DNA of 64,000 bases from Terrimonas rubra (GTDB lineage Bacteria > Bacteroidota > Bacteroidia > Chitinophagales > Chitinophagaceae), in the NCBI RefSeq assembly GCF_042686025.1, contig NZ_JBHUOZ010000003.1:1736001-1800000 (forward strand), read 5' to 3'. Made by a program: the position numbers and the translations under genes. The notes below the pieces were generated by a model that had not been told where the DNA came from, did no database searches, and was given only the letters and a program-made list of their open reading frames with translations. This document shows positions 6,637 to 16,002 of this stretch, in pieces (position 1 is the stretch's first letter; the number at the start of each line of letters is the position of its first letter).

Positions 6637-7188
6637 TTAGTTTTTATCCAGCATTAACTTTACTTTCAGCACAGCCGCTACGGTTAATGCATCTTTTATG
6701 CGGCCATCCATCACCATTTCATATACCGTATTAAAAGGTAGCTTTTTTACCTGCAGTTGTTCCGTCTCTTCCGGCTCTGCATTGGCCTGCAGCAACTGTT
6801 TGGCCAGGTATATATAAGCCAGTTCATCGGTTACCGAGTTAGAAAGGTGCATCTGCATGATCTCTGTCCACTCCCCTGCTATTAAACCTGTTTCTTCCAG
6901 CAATTCCCTCTTGGCCGTATCCAGCGGATCGCTACCTTCCGGGCAGCCACCCTCGGGTATTTCCCAGCTATACTCGTCAATGGTAAACCGGTATTGCCCT
7001 ACCAGGTAAACATTGCCCTCGGCATCAACAGGCACCACGGCAACAGCCAGGTTTTTAAAATGTACTTTGCCATAAATGCCTTTACCACCGGATGGATTAA
7101 TAACATCGTACTCCGTTACATTGATCCACTTATTATCGTATACATTTTTTTCCCCGGTTATTTGCCAGGGGTTCTGCTCTTGTTCCAT
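6637..7188 (-). CDS. NUDIX hydrolase (ADP-ribose pyrophosphatase-like)
   Basis: 183 residues, similar in size to ADP-ribose pyrophosphatase. The Nudix segment reads EGGCPEGSDP then LDTAKRELLEETGL: the metal-binding REUxEE core is intact, but the first conserved Glu of the G-x5-E part is Ser. The upstream EIPEGG is typical of ADPR pyrophosphatases. Overlaps the start region of the membrane gene upstream by 31 bases, so the two are likely co-transcribed. Substrate is inferred from family only. Confidence 0.85.
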   Translation of the reverse strand: MEQEQNPWQITGEKNVYDNKWINVTEYDVINPSGGKGIYGKVHFKNLAVAVVPVDAEGNVYLVGQYRFTIDEYSWEIPEGGCPEGSDPLDTAKRELLEETGLIAGEWTEIMQMHLSNSVTDELAYIYLAKQLLQANAEPEETEQLQVKKLPFNTVYEMVMDGRIKDALTVAAVLKVKLMLDKN

Positions 7189-7670
7189 TTTGCAAAATTA
7201 AGTACCAGCGAGGTTAACAATACAATGATCAATATGCCTAAGAAGCCAAATTTAATAATGGAAGCATGACGGGCTATCCATATACTGGCCACACTGGGGC
7301 CACTGTTCAGCGACCATAACATACTCAGGTTTTCTATTACATCCAGCACACCGGCCGCAATACTTAATTTAATAAACCATTTACCGGCCTTGCCTTTAAA
7401 CAAGGGACGTTCTTTTTTATGAAAGCTCAGGCTGGCCATATAAAAGAAAGCCGTGTAAAAGAAAATATATACAAAGTCCAGGGCTATATTAATATACCAG
7501 TCATTTTTAGCATTGGAAGCAATCACTTCCTCAACCCTGCTTACCGGGCGGTCAATTTCCAGGTTAACAATTCCCCATGGTGCGGTTTCATTCACCAGGC
7601 TACTCCCCTGCCATTGCATCACAATGGTCATAATGATGGCGGCAATAAAGGCAATTGTGAGTTTAGGCAT
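7158..7670 (-). CDS. Small four-helix membrane protein, unknown function
   Basis: 170 residues with hydrophobic segments near residues 4-20, 61-80, 97-115 and 138-160; the 40-residue stretch after helix 1 is probably periplasmic. The basic patch KKERPLFKGKAGKWF lies in a cytoplasmic loop, consistent with the positive-inside rule. It is followed by and overlaps the NUDIX gene. No named family recognised. Confidence 0.7.
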   Translation of the reverse strand: MPKLTIAFIAAIIMTIVMQWQGSSLVNETAPWGIVNLEIDRPVSRVEEVIASNAKNDWYINIALDFVYIFFYTAFFYMASLSFHKKERPLFKGKAGKWFIKLSIAAGVLDVIENLSMLWSLNSGPSVASIWIARHASIIKFGFLGILIIVLLTSLVLNFAKWNKSRTPGK

Positions 7671-7778
7671 GAGCGTTACGAAAGTTTAAAAGGTTAAAAA
7701 AGTTCAAGAGGTTCAAAGGTTAAGCATTCAGCTTTTTGCTTTTAGCGTTGAGCTTACCCAAACAAATGTAAAACAAAA

Positions 7779-7799
7779 CACCCGCAATTGCTGCGGGTG
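7779..7799 (-). terminator. metK terminator
   Basis: CACCCGCA-ATTGC-TGCGGGTG, a perfect 8-bp stem with 5-base loop, followed on the minus strand by a T-rich run (TTTTGTTTTAC). It lies 26 bases past the metK stop codon. Confidence 0.75.
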
Positions 7800-7824
7800 C
7801 CTTGTATCGTTTACTACGATTGTA

Positions 7825-9078
7825 TTATTTAATACCAAAAGCTTTTTTCACTTTTGATACATAGTCTAATTTTTCCCAGGTAAACAACTCCACTTTCTTC
7901 TTCACCACTTTACCGTCTGGAGAAGTAAATGTTTTTTCTACTACCTGCGATTTACGGCCCATATGCCCGTAAGCAGCCGTTTCGCTGTAAATAGGTGTAC
8001 GTAATTTTAAACGCTGCTCAATAAAGTAAGGACGCATATCAAAAATGCCTTCCACTATTTTACCAATCTGTCCGTCGGTTAATTCTACATTAGCCGTACC
8101 GAAAGTTTTTACGTTAATGCTGGTTGGTTTAGCTACACCAATAGCGTAAGAAACCTGTACCAGTACTTCGCTTGCAACACCGGCTGCTACTAAGTTTTTG
8201 GCAATATGGCGGGTTGCATAAGCAGCAGAACGGTCAACTTTTGAAGGGTCTTTACCACTGAAAGCACCACCACCGTGTGCACCTTTACCACCATAGGTAT
8301 CAACAATAATTTTACGGCCGGTTAAGCCGGTATCGCCGTGCGGACCACCAATTACAAATTTACCGGTTGGGTTAATATGGTATTTAATGTCGTTGTTAAA
8401 TAACTTGGCGTATTTTTTATATTTCGATTTTACGCGTGGGATCAGGATCTTAACGATATCGTCTTTGATCTTGGCTAACATCTTGGCTTCGGTATCAAAG
8501 TCATCGTGCTGGGTAGAGATCACGATCGCGTCGATACGTACCGGTTTGTTATTATCATCATACTCTAAAGTCACCTGGCTTTTGGCATCGGGACGTAAGT
8601 ATTTAATTTGTTTGTTCTCGCGGCGTAAAGCAGCCAGTTCAATTAATAATTTATGCGACAGGTCCAAAGCCAAAGGCATGTAATCCTCGGTTTCATCAGT
8701 AGCATAACCAAACATCATACCCTGGTCGCCTGCACCCTGCTCTTCTTTCTTCTTACGGTCAACACCCTGGTTAATATCAGCCGATTGTTCGTGAATGGCT
8801 GATAAGATACCGCATGAGTTAGCTTCAAACATATACTCACTTTTGGTATAACCAATTTTACGGATCACACCACGGGCAATTTCCTGAACGTCTAAATAAG
8901 CTTTGGATTTAACCTCACCTGCCAATACCACCTGACCGGTAGTAACCAGTGTTTCGCAGGCAACTTTCGACTGGGCGTCAAAAGCTAAAAAGTTATCAAT
9001 TAAAGCATCCGAAATCTGGTCCGCAACTTTATCAGGATGTCCCTCTGAAACACTTTCTGAAGTAAACAAGTAAGGCAT
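7825..9078 (-). CDS. metK: S-adenosylmethionine synthetase
   Basis: 417 residues, close to the Bacteroidota length (about 415-430). Makes SAM from methionine and ATP in the cytoplasm. Signature motifs are present: GHPDKVADQISDA near residue 14, GAGDQGMMFGYA near 121, and GGGAFSGKDPSKVDRSA near 270. Three-domain structure complete. Transcribed from its own promoter at 9131-9138 and ended by the hairpin at 7779-7799. Confidence 0.98.
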   Translation of the reverse strand: MPYLFTSESVSEGHPDKVADQISDALIDNFLAFDAQSKVACETLVTTGQVVLAGEVKSKAYLDVQEIARGVIRKIGYTKSEYMFEANSCGILSAIHEQSADINQGVDRKKKEEQGAGDQGMMFGYATDETEDYMPLALDLSHKLLIELAALRRENKQIKYLRPDAKSQVTLEYDDNNKPVRIDAIVISTQHDDFDTEAKMLAKIKDDIVKILIPRVKSKYKKYAKLFNNDIKYHINPTGKFVIGGPHGDTGLTGRKIIVDTYGGKGAHGGGAFSGKDPSKVDRSAAYATRHIAKNLVAAGVASEVLVQVSYAIGVAKPTSINVKTFGTANVELTDGQIGKIVEGIFDMRPYFIEQRLKLRTPIYSETAAYGHMGRKSQVVEKTFTSPDGKVVKKKVELFTWEKLDYVSKVKKAFGIK

Positions 9079-9122
9079 AAATTTATTTTGTTTTGATTTG
9101 ATGGGTTTAGTATATAAAATTA

Positions 9123-9147
9123 ATAGGGTGCAAATATAGCACCCTAT
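9123..9147 (-). promoter_or_regulatory. metK promoter embedded in a hairpin
   Basis: On the minus strand TATATTTG (9138-9131) fits the -7 element TAnnTTTG and lies 53 bases before the metK ATG. It forms the loop of a perfect 9-bp inverted repeat (ATAGGGTGC and GCACCCTAT), which would also serve as a terminator-like structure for the DUF4270 gene upstream. Overlap of a promoter and a palindrome may reflect an operator. No SAM riboswitch was recognised in this 99-base gap. Confidence 0.5.
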
Positions 9148-9177
9148 TTGTAAATGTCTAAATATTCGTTCAAGTAT

Positions 9178-10734
9178 CTATATTTTAGAATAAACGATCC
9201 GTAAGCGCATCCGGCGCGGGTTAGCGTTAGGTAAAGCACCGTTGCCGCCACCATATACTTTCACCCGCCCGATGGTAGATATAACCGGGCTGATGGTTTG
9301 TATATTGGCCGTTACATCGCTTTGTACTGAAGGTATACCGTATTGCAGGCGTACAAAAGTAGGACTGTATAACCTGAAGTCGTAAACCGGCAGCCTGCCC
9401 GTAACCACATGTTGTACATAACGGGTAAGGTTAAACTTCCAGGTCTTGATATTCTGGCCGGCATCATTTAAACTGTTACCGGGGAATGAACCAAAGGTTG
9501 TATAATCAAAAGCACCTGTGCTACCCGCCAGTAAGGCATAAGGTATGGTACGGAATTTTGATATGGATGGGTCCCAGGCATCCAGCATCATGGATGGCGG
9601 TGCATAGAACAGCGAATCGGTAATGCCGCCATAGTTCTGCTCCACGATCAGTTGTGCCAGGTGTACTACCCTGTTATTTAAACCAGCCAGCCCTGGTACC
9701 GATACTTTGGCAAAGGTTCCGGGAGTGTTCTGGATAAAAATATCATTATCGGGTACATTGTCCCCTGCAGTGGCATACCATGGGGTACTGTTATAATCAC
9801 GCTGTATATAGTTGGCGCTGGCACTTAAAGCGGTTGAAAAGGTAAAGTACGTAACCGTAGTGTCCCAGTCAGCCTGTGGCCTGTTATTACCTTTATCTTT
9901 ATAATAGATGGCCAGTTTGGTATTGGCACCGGTAAGGCTGAAGCCTACTACCGAGTTACCACCGGTGGCTTCCAGGGCAAAACCTTTAAAGTTGCTGTTA
10001 AAGGCGGAGTCACTGGAATAAGCATTAATACGTCCGTTAACCGTGGAAGAGTCATAATCCAGTAAACGGCGGCCAAAAGCATTATCCAGTTTAATACGCA
10101 ACTGTTTTGCAGTGGTATCCTTAAATACCTTCACCGAATCGTTTAAACGGTAAGGTATAAAACTGGTCTGCCCCAGGGGCATGCCCGGGTTTTGGTAGGT
10201 AATGCTGTTTTGCCTGTATTTATAAGCGGTATCGTAAGAGTATTTTTCCCAAACCCCATTTACAAATACCGAGTCAATAGCCGATTTTTTAAAGGAACTG
10301 TTCTGTGCAATTTCATATACACGCACATTTTGCGGCTGTACAGTATCGCCATAGGTATTTACATAACTTAATACCAGTACGATGGAATCCAGCTCCAGGC
10401 TGTCAGGCCTGTTTAAAAAAGCATGTTTATAGGCAACAGGCTTTAACTGCAAAAACATGCGGGCATCTGTTTTACCAAACAGCGGGTCGTTGGTGATCTG
10501 GCCTAAGTATTGTACATCGGTATAAGAGGATGTACTGCTATCGTTGATATTGGTAAATACGTCGTTGTAGGCCAATACATCCAAAGTGGTATCAAATGTA
10601 TTTACATTGTCTACCACCGGTATAAGGTCGCCCCCGATGGTGGTAGCTTCGTTGATTTTTTTACAGGAGAAAAAGAATGTAATTGAACTTGCCAGGACAA
10701 ATACAAAAATTGCTGCAATGTTTTTGTGCTTCAC
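9178..10734 (-). CDS. DUF4270 family lipoprotein
   Basis: 518 residues. N-terminal signal with a lipobox-like end FFFSCKK (Cys24) indicates a lipoprotein. The body is beta-rich with the family's early segment GGDLIPVVDNVNTFDTTLDV and repeated DSIVLVLSY-like strands. DUF4270 proteins are found almost only in Bacteroidota and their function is unknown. It is followed closely downstream by metK and preceded by the glycogen synthase gene in the same direction, the usual neighbourhood in this group. Confidence 0.9.
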   Translation of the reverse strand: MKHKNIAAIFVFVLASSITFFFSCKKINEATTIGGDLIPVVDNVNTFDTTLDVLAYNDVFTNINDSSTSSYTDVQYLGQITNDPLFGKTDARMFLQLKPVAYKHAFLNRPDSLELDSIVLVLSYVNTYGDTVQPQNVRVYEIAQNSSFKKSAIDSVFVNGVWEKYSYDTAYKYRQNSITYQNPGMPLGQTSFIPYRLNDSVKVFKDTTAKQLRIKLDNAFGRRLLDYDSSTVNGRINAYSSDSAFNSNFKGFALEATGGNSVVGFSLTGANTKLAIYYKDKGNNRPQADWDTTVTYFTFSTALSASANYIQRDYNSTPWYATAGDNVPDNDIFIQNTPGTFAKVSVPGLAGLNNRVVHLAQLIVEQNYGGITDSLFYAPPSMMLDAWDPSISKFRTIPYALLAGSTGAFDYTTFGSFPGNSLNDAGQNIKTWKFNLTRYVQHVVTGRLPVYDFRLYSPTFVRLQYGIPSVQSDVTANIQTISPVISTIGRVKVYGGGNGALPNANPRRMRLRIVYSKI

Positions 10735-10802
10735 AAAGAAATTGTTAAATGGGTTTTGTTTTAAGCGTTGCCACCAGGAAAAACCTGCCGATCTCCGGAT
10801 AA

Positions 10803-11615
10803 TCAGCTTGCAAGGTCGTTATACAGTTGCAAATAGTCTGTTAAATCAGACTCCTCGTTATACAGTAAGGTTTTCTTGCCTTTTACCTTGGTAAACTCGG
10901 TCAATAATTTCTTATCTACCTTTTCGGCCCCAAAAGTAATGGCGTCGGCATAAGTTGCCCCACCGCGGAACATGGCTACATTATTGGCTTCCTTGAAAGG
11001 CTCCAGGTCTTTTTCCTTTAATGAATCATGTATGAGCGCTTTTCTGATAAAATCGCTGCCCAGCTTTTCTTTAAAAGTGCTCTGACCAATAGTGTATACA
11101 ATTTTGCTATGTGCAAATACGGGCTCTTTTTTGTAGATGGTCTTTAAATAAGCGGGTATTAAACCGGTCATCCAGCCGCTGCAGTGTACCACATCCGGCG
11201 GCCATCCAAATTTTTTAACGGTTTCCAGGGCGCCACGGCAAAAGAACACGGTTCTTAAGTCATTGTCATCAAACCATTTATCCTCTTCATCGTGAAAAAC
11301 AAATTTACGTTTAAACAACTCCTCGTTATCTAAAAAATAAACCTGTAATCTTGCACTGGGTAATGATGCTACCTTAATTTGTAAGGGCATGTCATCATTA
11401 TCAATATTTACATTAATACCGGAAAGCCTAACTACCTCGTGTAAACGGTGGCGACGTTCGTTAATGCTGCCAAAACGGGGCATAATACAACGTACTTCGT
11501 ATCCGGTATCATTTGCTTTTATTGCCAGTTTGTTCACCAACTCTGAAAACTCGGTCAACTCCAGGTAGGGCGACATTTCATTGGCAATAAATAAAATTCT
11601 TTTCTTTGCAGACAT
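10803..11615 (-). CDS. glgA: Glycogen/starch synthase, GT5 N-terminal domain only
   Basis: 270 residues, about half the length of canonical glycogen synthases (470-490). It holds the GT5 N-terminal Rossmann domain: MSPYLELTEFSELVNKL at the start, IMPRFGSINERRHRL, and PDVVHCSGWMTGLIPAYLK near residue 140. The C-terminal nucleotide-sugar-binding domain is absent and no second fragment follows. Short forms like this are widespread in Bacteroidota, so it is not a truncation artefact. Activity as a full synthase is doubtful; role inferred from family. Divergent from panC. Confidence 0.8.
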   Translation of the reverse strand: MSAKKRILFIANEMSPYLELTEFSELVNKLAIKANDTGYEVRCIMPRFGSINERRHRLHEVVRLSGINVNIDNDDMPLQIKVASLPSARLQVYFLDNEELFKRKFVFHDEEDKWFDDNDLRTVFFCRGALETVKKFGWPPDVVHCSGWMTGLIPAYLKTIYKKEPVFAHSKIVYTIGQSTFKEKLGSDFIRKALIHDSLKEKDLEPFKEANNVAMFRGGATYADAITFGAEKVDKKLLTEFTKVKGKKTLLYNEESDLTDYLQLYNDLAS

Positions 11616-11652
11616 GCGTTCCGTTTAAGTTGTACTTTTTATAAAAGGTTTG

Positions 11653-11660
11653 CAAAGTTA
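11653..11660 (-). promoter_or_regulatory. Promoter of the glycogen synthase gene
   Basis: Minus-strand TAACTTTG, an exact TAnnTTTG -7 element, 38 bases before the ATG at 11615. The 101-base gap is shared with divergent panC, for which no equally good element was seen. Confidence 0.6.
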
Positions 11661-11716
11661 CTATTTTATATTGAAAAACGATTTTAAGTATTACCAGTAC
11701 TCACAACCAGCATTTT

Positions 11717-12568
11717 ATGATTGTTTTTAAAAAGATCGCCTCCCTGCAGCAACACCTGCAGCGTATACAGCAAAACGGTGGTTCGGTAGGTTTTGTGCCT
11801 ACCATGGGCGCCCTGCACCAGGGACATATACAATTAACGGAAAGATCCATTGCTGAAGGCCAGTTTACGGTGTGCAGCATTTTTGTGAATCCTACCCAGT
11901 TTAACGATAAGGACGATTTTGCCAAATACCCCATTACTGTTGAAAACGATATTGTTCAACTGGAGGCGGCAGGCGTGCAGGCTTTATTCCTTCCTTCGGT
12001 AGAGGAGATCTACCCCAACGGCACTGCCCTGCCGGAGAATGCCTACCCCCTGGGGTTCCTGGACCAGGTTTTTGAAGCAGCCCACCGGCCCGGGCATTTC
12101 CAGGGTGTATGCCAGGTGGTACACCGCCTGCTGGATATTGTACAACCCGATAAATTATATATGGGTCAGAAAGACTACCAGCAATGTATGGTCATCAGGA
12201 AGTTGCTGGACTTGACCGGACTGGATACCCGTACCGAACTGATCATCTGCCCCACCATGCGGGAAACCGATGGCCTGGCCATGAGCAGCCGTAACCGTCG
12301 TTTACCCGAAACCGACCGACAGGTGGCCCCTACCATATATGAGTTACTTCAGTATGCACGGGAAAAAGCGGGCGAACTGCCACTGCCCGAAATTGAGGAA
12401 TATGCCCTGGCCCAACTGACCGCCGCCGGCTTTAAACCTGACTATTTTGCCTTTGCCCGGGCCAGTGACCTGCAGCCGGTGGGCCGGTACGAAAACGATA
12501 CAAAACTGATAGTTGTAGTAGCTGCTTTTTTAGGACAGGTACGATTAATTGATAATATTTTATTATAA
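11717..12568 (+). CDS. panC: Pantothenate synthetase
   Basis: 283 residues, standard length. Condenses pantoate and beta-alanine with ATP. Motifs seen: PTMGALHQGHIQLTERS (residues 28-44, ATP-binding HxGH), FVNPTQFN, MGQKDYQQ and MSSRNRRL near residue 190. In this genome it sits next to panD, which supplies beta-alanine, though a 448-base AT-rich gap and a separate panD promoter suggest independent transcription. Confidence 0.97.
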   Translation: MIVFKKIASLQQHLQRIQQNGGSVGFVPTMGALHQGHIQLTERSIAEGQFTVCSIFVNPTQFNDKDDFAKYPITVENDIVQLEAAGVQALFLPSVEEIYPNGTALPENAYPLGFLDQVFEAAHRPGHFQGVCQVVHRLLDIVQPDKLYMGQKDYQQCMVIRKLLDLTGLDTRTELIICPTMRETDGLAMSSRNRRLPETDRQVAPTIYELLQYAREKAGELPLPEIEEYALAQLTAAGFKPDYFAFARASDLQPVGRYENDTKLIVVVAAFLGQVRLIDNILL

Positions 12569-13001
12569 TAAAAATTTATAAATAATTATAAATTAATGTA
12601 TTAAATAATATTATTAAAATTATAATTACATTCAACTAATCACCTTAATAATAATTTTTAGTAAACAAATTATCATAAATATATGATAATCATTATTTAA
12701 TAATTAAACTAATACTTCATTTATCATTCCAGACTCAAAAAATTTACTATTAAATAAATATTAAACAATTCAATATTAAATACTTACAAAATTTATATAC
12801 AATAAAATATAAACATATAAATTCTACAACTCGTCCTGTTACTCCCTCTCAATTACTGCCAACTTTTAGTTCCGGCAATTGTTATTTATACATGTCTTTT
12901 GTACCGGCTCCGGAACCATCCTTTAAAGTGAAGCCCGTACACATAGACGGCCGGTTTTAATAATTAATGCCGGTTTAAAAAAACCGTAACATACAAACCC
13001 A
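12569..13001. other. Long AT-rich gap between panC and panD, no gene
   Basis: The first 260 bases are over 80 percent A+T with no reading frame of note and many A/T runs (12569-12830). The remainder is of normal composition and includes an imperfect CCGGTTTTAA / TTAATGCCGGTTT repeat (12950-12975). Nothing resembling an RNA gene or riboswitch was recognised. It may act as an upstream AT-rich promoter element or be decayed DNA. Confidence 0.6.
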
Positions 13002-13009
13002 TAACTTTG
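13002..13009 (+). promoter_or_regulatory. panD promoter, nearly leaderless
   Basis: TAACTTTG ends 8 bases before the panD ATG at 13017. In Bacteroidota transcription starts a few bases after this element, so the mRNA would have almost no 5' leader and no room for a ribosome-binding site. Confidence 0.6.
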
Positions 13010-13016
13010 CGGCGCA

Positions 13017-13361
13017 ATGGAAATAGAAGTTTTAAAATCGAAGATTCACCGCGTAACGATCACGGAAGCCAACCTGAACTATGTTGGCAGTATTACTATT
13101 GATGAGGACCTGATGGATGCGGCCAATTTAATTGAGAACGAGAAAGTACAGGTGGTAAACGTGAACAACGGTGAACGTATAGAAACTTATGTTATTAAAG
13201 GTAAACGCAACTCCGGCGTTATCTGTCTTAACGGCCCTGCCGCCCGTAAGGGAATGGCCGGCGACGTGGTAGTGATCATCTCCTATGCCCAGATGGATTT
13301 TGAGGCGGCCAAGAGCTTTAAACCCTGGGTAATATTCCCCAACGACGGCAATAAATTATAA
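13017..13361 (+). CDS. panD: Aspartate 1-decarboxylase proenzyme
   Basis: 114 residues, normal length. Makes beta-alanine from aspartate for pantothenate synthesis. The self-cleavage site is visible as YVGSITID with Gly24-Ser25; Ser25 becomes the pyruvoyl cofactor. Lys9 and His11 (KSKIHRVTIT) are the conserved active-site residues, and NGERIETYVI plus NGPAARKG match the family. Companion of panC upstream. Confidence 0.97.
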   Translation: MEIEVLKSKIHRVTITEANLNYVGSITIDEDLMDAANLIENEKVQVVNVNNGERIETYVIKGKRNSGVICLNGPAARKGMAGDVVVIISYAQMDFEAAKSFKPWVIFPNDGNKL

Positions 13362-13420
13362 TCTGCTTTTAATGCAGGGATGCTTTTTAGTTTGTGGCTA
13401 AGTGTTTACTTTAGCGTATC

Positions 13421-14452
13421 ATGAAGTTAAAGCCCGGCATTATCCTGCAATATATTTTCTTCCTGGCCCTCGGGCTTTTCCTGGTGTGGTGGTCAGTAAA
13501 AGATATTGATGCCGAAAAATGGGCCGAGATCAAACATGCCTTACAGGAAGCCAGGATCTTCCTGATCATCCCGGTTTTTGGTATTCTCCTTTTATCACAT
13601 TATGCCCGTGCCCTGCGCTGGCGCCTGCTGATGGAGCCGATGGGCTACCATACCAGCAAACGTAATACCTTTTTTGCCGTAATGGTCGGCTACCTGGCCA
13701 ACACCGCCGTACCCCGCCTGGGCGAGGTTTTAAAGTGTACCATTTTAGCCCGATATGAAAAAGTACCAGCCGATAAATTAGTTGGTACCATTGTACAGGA
13801 AAGACTGATCGATGCTTTTTGTTTTGCCGCTGTATTACTAATCACCCTGGCCGTACAGCCCGACCTTTATTCCCGTTTTATTGATACCTGGTTTTACAGC
13901 AACAGTGGTGCGCCAACCACCGGCTCCTCCAACAGTAAGTTTTTAATTCCTCTTATTGGCCTGGCTATTATAGCCCTGGTAATGGGTTTATGGATGGTCA
14001 TAAAAAAGAAATCATTTGCCGACCTGGCTGCTGCTTTAAAATCATTGGTATTTAGAGTATGGCAGGGGCTCACCACCATCCGCCATATGAAAAAGCGTAA
14101 GAGTTTTGTATTGCTCACCCTGGTTATCTGGGCCGGCTACCTGGGCAGCGGTTATATAGGCTTTTTAGCCCTGCAGGAAACCAGTCATTTCGGCTTTAAG
14201 GAAAGTCTTACCGTATTATCGGCGGGCACCATCGGCATGATCGTTCCTACCCCCGGTGGCATTGGCGCTTATGCTTATTTTATTGAGAGTACCATGATGG
14301 TGTATGGCCTGCCGCAAAGTATTGCCACAGCCTTTGGCTGGCTGTTATGGTTATCGCAAACCATTATTGTATTGATCGCTGGTTGCATCAGTGTGATACT
14401 GTTACCGGTATTCAACAAGCAGCCTAAAAAAATTACTGTTATAGCTGATTAA
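13421..14452 (+). CDS. UPF0104 / lysylphosphatidylglycerol synthase-type membrane protein
   Basis: 343 residues with about eight membrane helices and no catalytic soluble domain. Family signs: SHYARALRWRLLMEP near residue 65, TAVPRLGEVLKC near 110, and PTPGGIGAYAYFIE near 275. Members are often annotated as flippase-like domain proteins; function in this organism unknown. It follows panD by 59 bases in the same direction and may be co-transcribed. Confidence 0.85.
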   Translation: MKLKPGIILQYIFFLALGLFLVWWSVKDIDAEKWAEIKHALQEARIFLIIPVFGILLLSHYARALRWRLLMEPMGYHTSKRNTFFAVMVGYLANTAVPRLGEVLKCTILARYEKVPADKLVGTIVQERLIDAFCFAAVLLITLAVQPDLYSRFIDTWFYSNSGAPTTGSSNSKFLIPLIGLAIIALVMGLWMVIKKKSFADLAAALKSLVFRVWQGLTTIRHMKKRKSFVLLTLVIWAGYLGSGYIGFLALQETSHFGFKESLTVLSAGTIGMIVPTPGGIGAYAYFIESTMMVYGLPQSIATAFGWLLWLSQTIIVLIAGCISVILLPVFNKQPKKITVIAD

Positions 14453-14480
14453 TAATTATTTATAAATACTACTTAAAGTA

Positions 14481-15368
14481 TTATAATAAGGATGTGGGGA
14501 ATATTTTACCCGCAAGCTGCAGGCTTTTGGTGAGTGCTTCCTGGTTCAGGGGCAGCTCCATATTGTGCTTTACAAAGTAGTCGATCATCCACTCGGTATT
14601 CATGTTTCCTACCAGTTCATCATCGGCCATAGGGCATCCGCCAATACCTTTCAGGGCCCCATCAAAACGTTTGCAACCGGCATTTACGGCAGCCTCCAGT
14701 TTAGCCTGCCAGTTCTGCGGAGTAGAATGCAGGTGTACCCCAATGGTAGTATCGGGTAAGGATTGTACCAGGTAGTCCGTTACATCAAATACCTGTTGCG
14801 GCGTGGCCACCCCTACTGTATCGGCCAGGGAGATGATCTCCACATCAAGTGCAATGATCTTGTTCACCCATTCAAAAACCAGCTCTTCCGAATACGGATC
14901 GCCATAAGGATTGCCAAAACCCATGGATATATAAATGACCAGTTTCTTGTTGTTCTTAATACATAGATCCTGGATATCAGCTACCCTTTCCAGCGAAGTC
15001 TGTATGTCGGAATTGGTATTCCGCATCTGGAAGGTTTCGGAAATAGAGAAAGGAAAACCCAGGTAACTGATCTCATCAAATACCACCGCCTCCTCAGCAC
15101 CCCGCTGGTTGGCAATGATGGCTAATAATTTTGTGTCGGTTTTCGACAGGTCAAGGTGCGGGATGAGTTTTGCCGTATCGGCCATTTGGGGAATGGCTTT
15201 GGGTGATACAAAACTGCCGAAGTCGAGGGTGTGAAAGCCTACCTGCAATAAACTGTTCAGATAAGCAATTTTCTGTTCGGTAGGAATAAAGGTCTTCCAG
15301 CCCTGCATGGCATCGCGGGGACATTCAACCAATTGTAAGGTATTTTTTACAGCTGATCCGGTTTCCAT
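14481..15368 (-). CDS. mvaB: Hydroxymethylglutaryl-CoA lyase
   Basis: 295 residues, TIM-barrel fold of the DRE-metallolyase type. Cleaves HMG-CoA to acetoacetate and acetyl-CoA, the last step of leucine degradation. Seen: ECPRDAMQGW near residue 15 (equivalent of the PRDG substrate loop), HLHST metal ligands near 205, and the active-site Cys loop GGCPMADDELVGN near 243. Convergent with the upstream membrane gene. Confidence 0.88.
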   Translation of the reverse strand: METGSAVKNTLQLVECPRDAMQGWKTFIPTEQKIAYLNSLLQVGFHTLDFGSFVSPKAIPQMADTAKLIPHLDLSKTDTKLLAIIANQRGAEEAVVFDEISYLGFPFSISETFQMRNTNSDIQTSLERVADIQDLCIKNNKKLVIYISMGFGNPYGDPYSEELVFEWVNKIIALDVEIISLADTVGVATPQQVFDVTDYLVQSLPDTTIGVHLHSTPQNWQAKLEAAVNAGCKRFDGALKGIGGCPMADDELVGNMNTEWMIDYFVKHNMELPLNQEALTKSLQLAGKIFPTSLL

Positions 15369-15404
15369 ACGTCCGATTTTGTACTATCTATAACAAACTA
15401 ATCC

Positions 15405-15815
15405 TTATTTGGTTTCGCTCATCTCCATCACAATATCCCATTCCTCGTCGGTTACGGGTTGTACCGATAAGCGGCCTAAACGTACCAGGGCCATATTGGC
15501 CAGGCGTTCATCGGCTTTTATCTGGGCCAGGGTAACCGGTTTTTTCAGTTTTTTGTGCGGGGCAAAGTCCACAGCCGACCAGGTTTCTTCCGGTGTGGTT
15601 GGATCCTGGTAAGCTTCTTTCACCACTTTGGCAATACCCACTATCTCTACCCCTTCATTACTGTGATAAAAAAATGCCAGGTCGCCTTTTTTCATGGCAC
15701 GCAGGTTATTACGGGCAGCATAATTACGTACACCGTCCCAGAATGTTTTTTTATCTTTTACCAGCTGGTCCCAACTGTATTTAAAGGGTTCCGATTTTAT
15801 TAACCAATAAGCCAT
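15405..15815 (-). CDS. EVE domain protein
   Basis: 136 residues consisting of one EVE domain (PUA/YTH-like fold). Diagnostic N-terminus MAYWLIKSEPFKYSWDQLVK, then WDGVRNYAARNNLRAMKKGD and FYHSNEGVEIVGIAKV. EVE proteins bind modified bases in DNA or RNA; several are linked to defence but solo forms like this are common housekeeping genes. Starts 36 bases upstream of the HMG-CoA lyase gene in the same direction, so probably one operon. Confidence 0.9.
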   Translation of the reverse strand: MAYWLIKSEPFKYSWDQLVKDKKTFWDGVRNYAARNNLRAMKKGDLAFFYHSNEGVEIVGIAKVVKEAYQDPTTPEETWSAVDFAPHKKLKKPVTLAQIKADERLANMALVRLGRLSVQPVTDEEWDIVMEMSETK

Positions 15816-16002
15816 GAGAGAGTTAATATTTAATACTGTCTTATTTAATATTTATAGGCGTGTGCTATAATAAATGAAGATAAAAGAAAATTTGCGAATG
15901 TACTGATGTGCTGATCTTTTTTAGAAATACCGATTATGGATTATACAAGTAATAAATGATCATTCATTTCCGCAGGAAAGTTTAAGAGGCGCTTTTTCAT
16001 TA

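Noticed and set aside
9079..9177. SAM riboswitch upstream of metK
   Set aside because: Only a 99-base gap with a single hairpin; no SAM-I, SAM-II or SAM-III core could be recognised.
12569..13001. Possible small RNA or prophage remnant in the AT-rich panC-panD gap
   Set aside because: No hairpin with a T-run, no frame, and no repeat; only high A+T.
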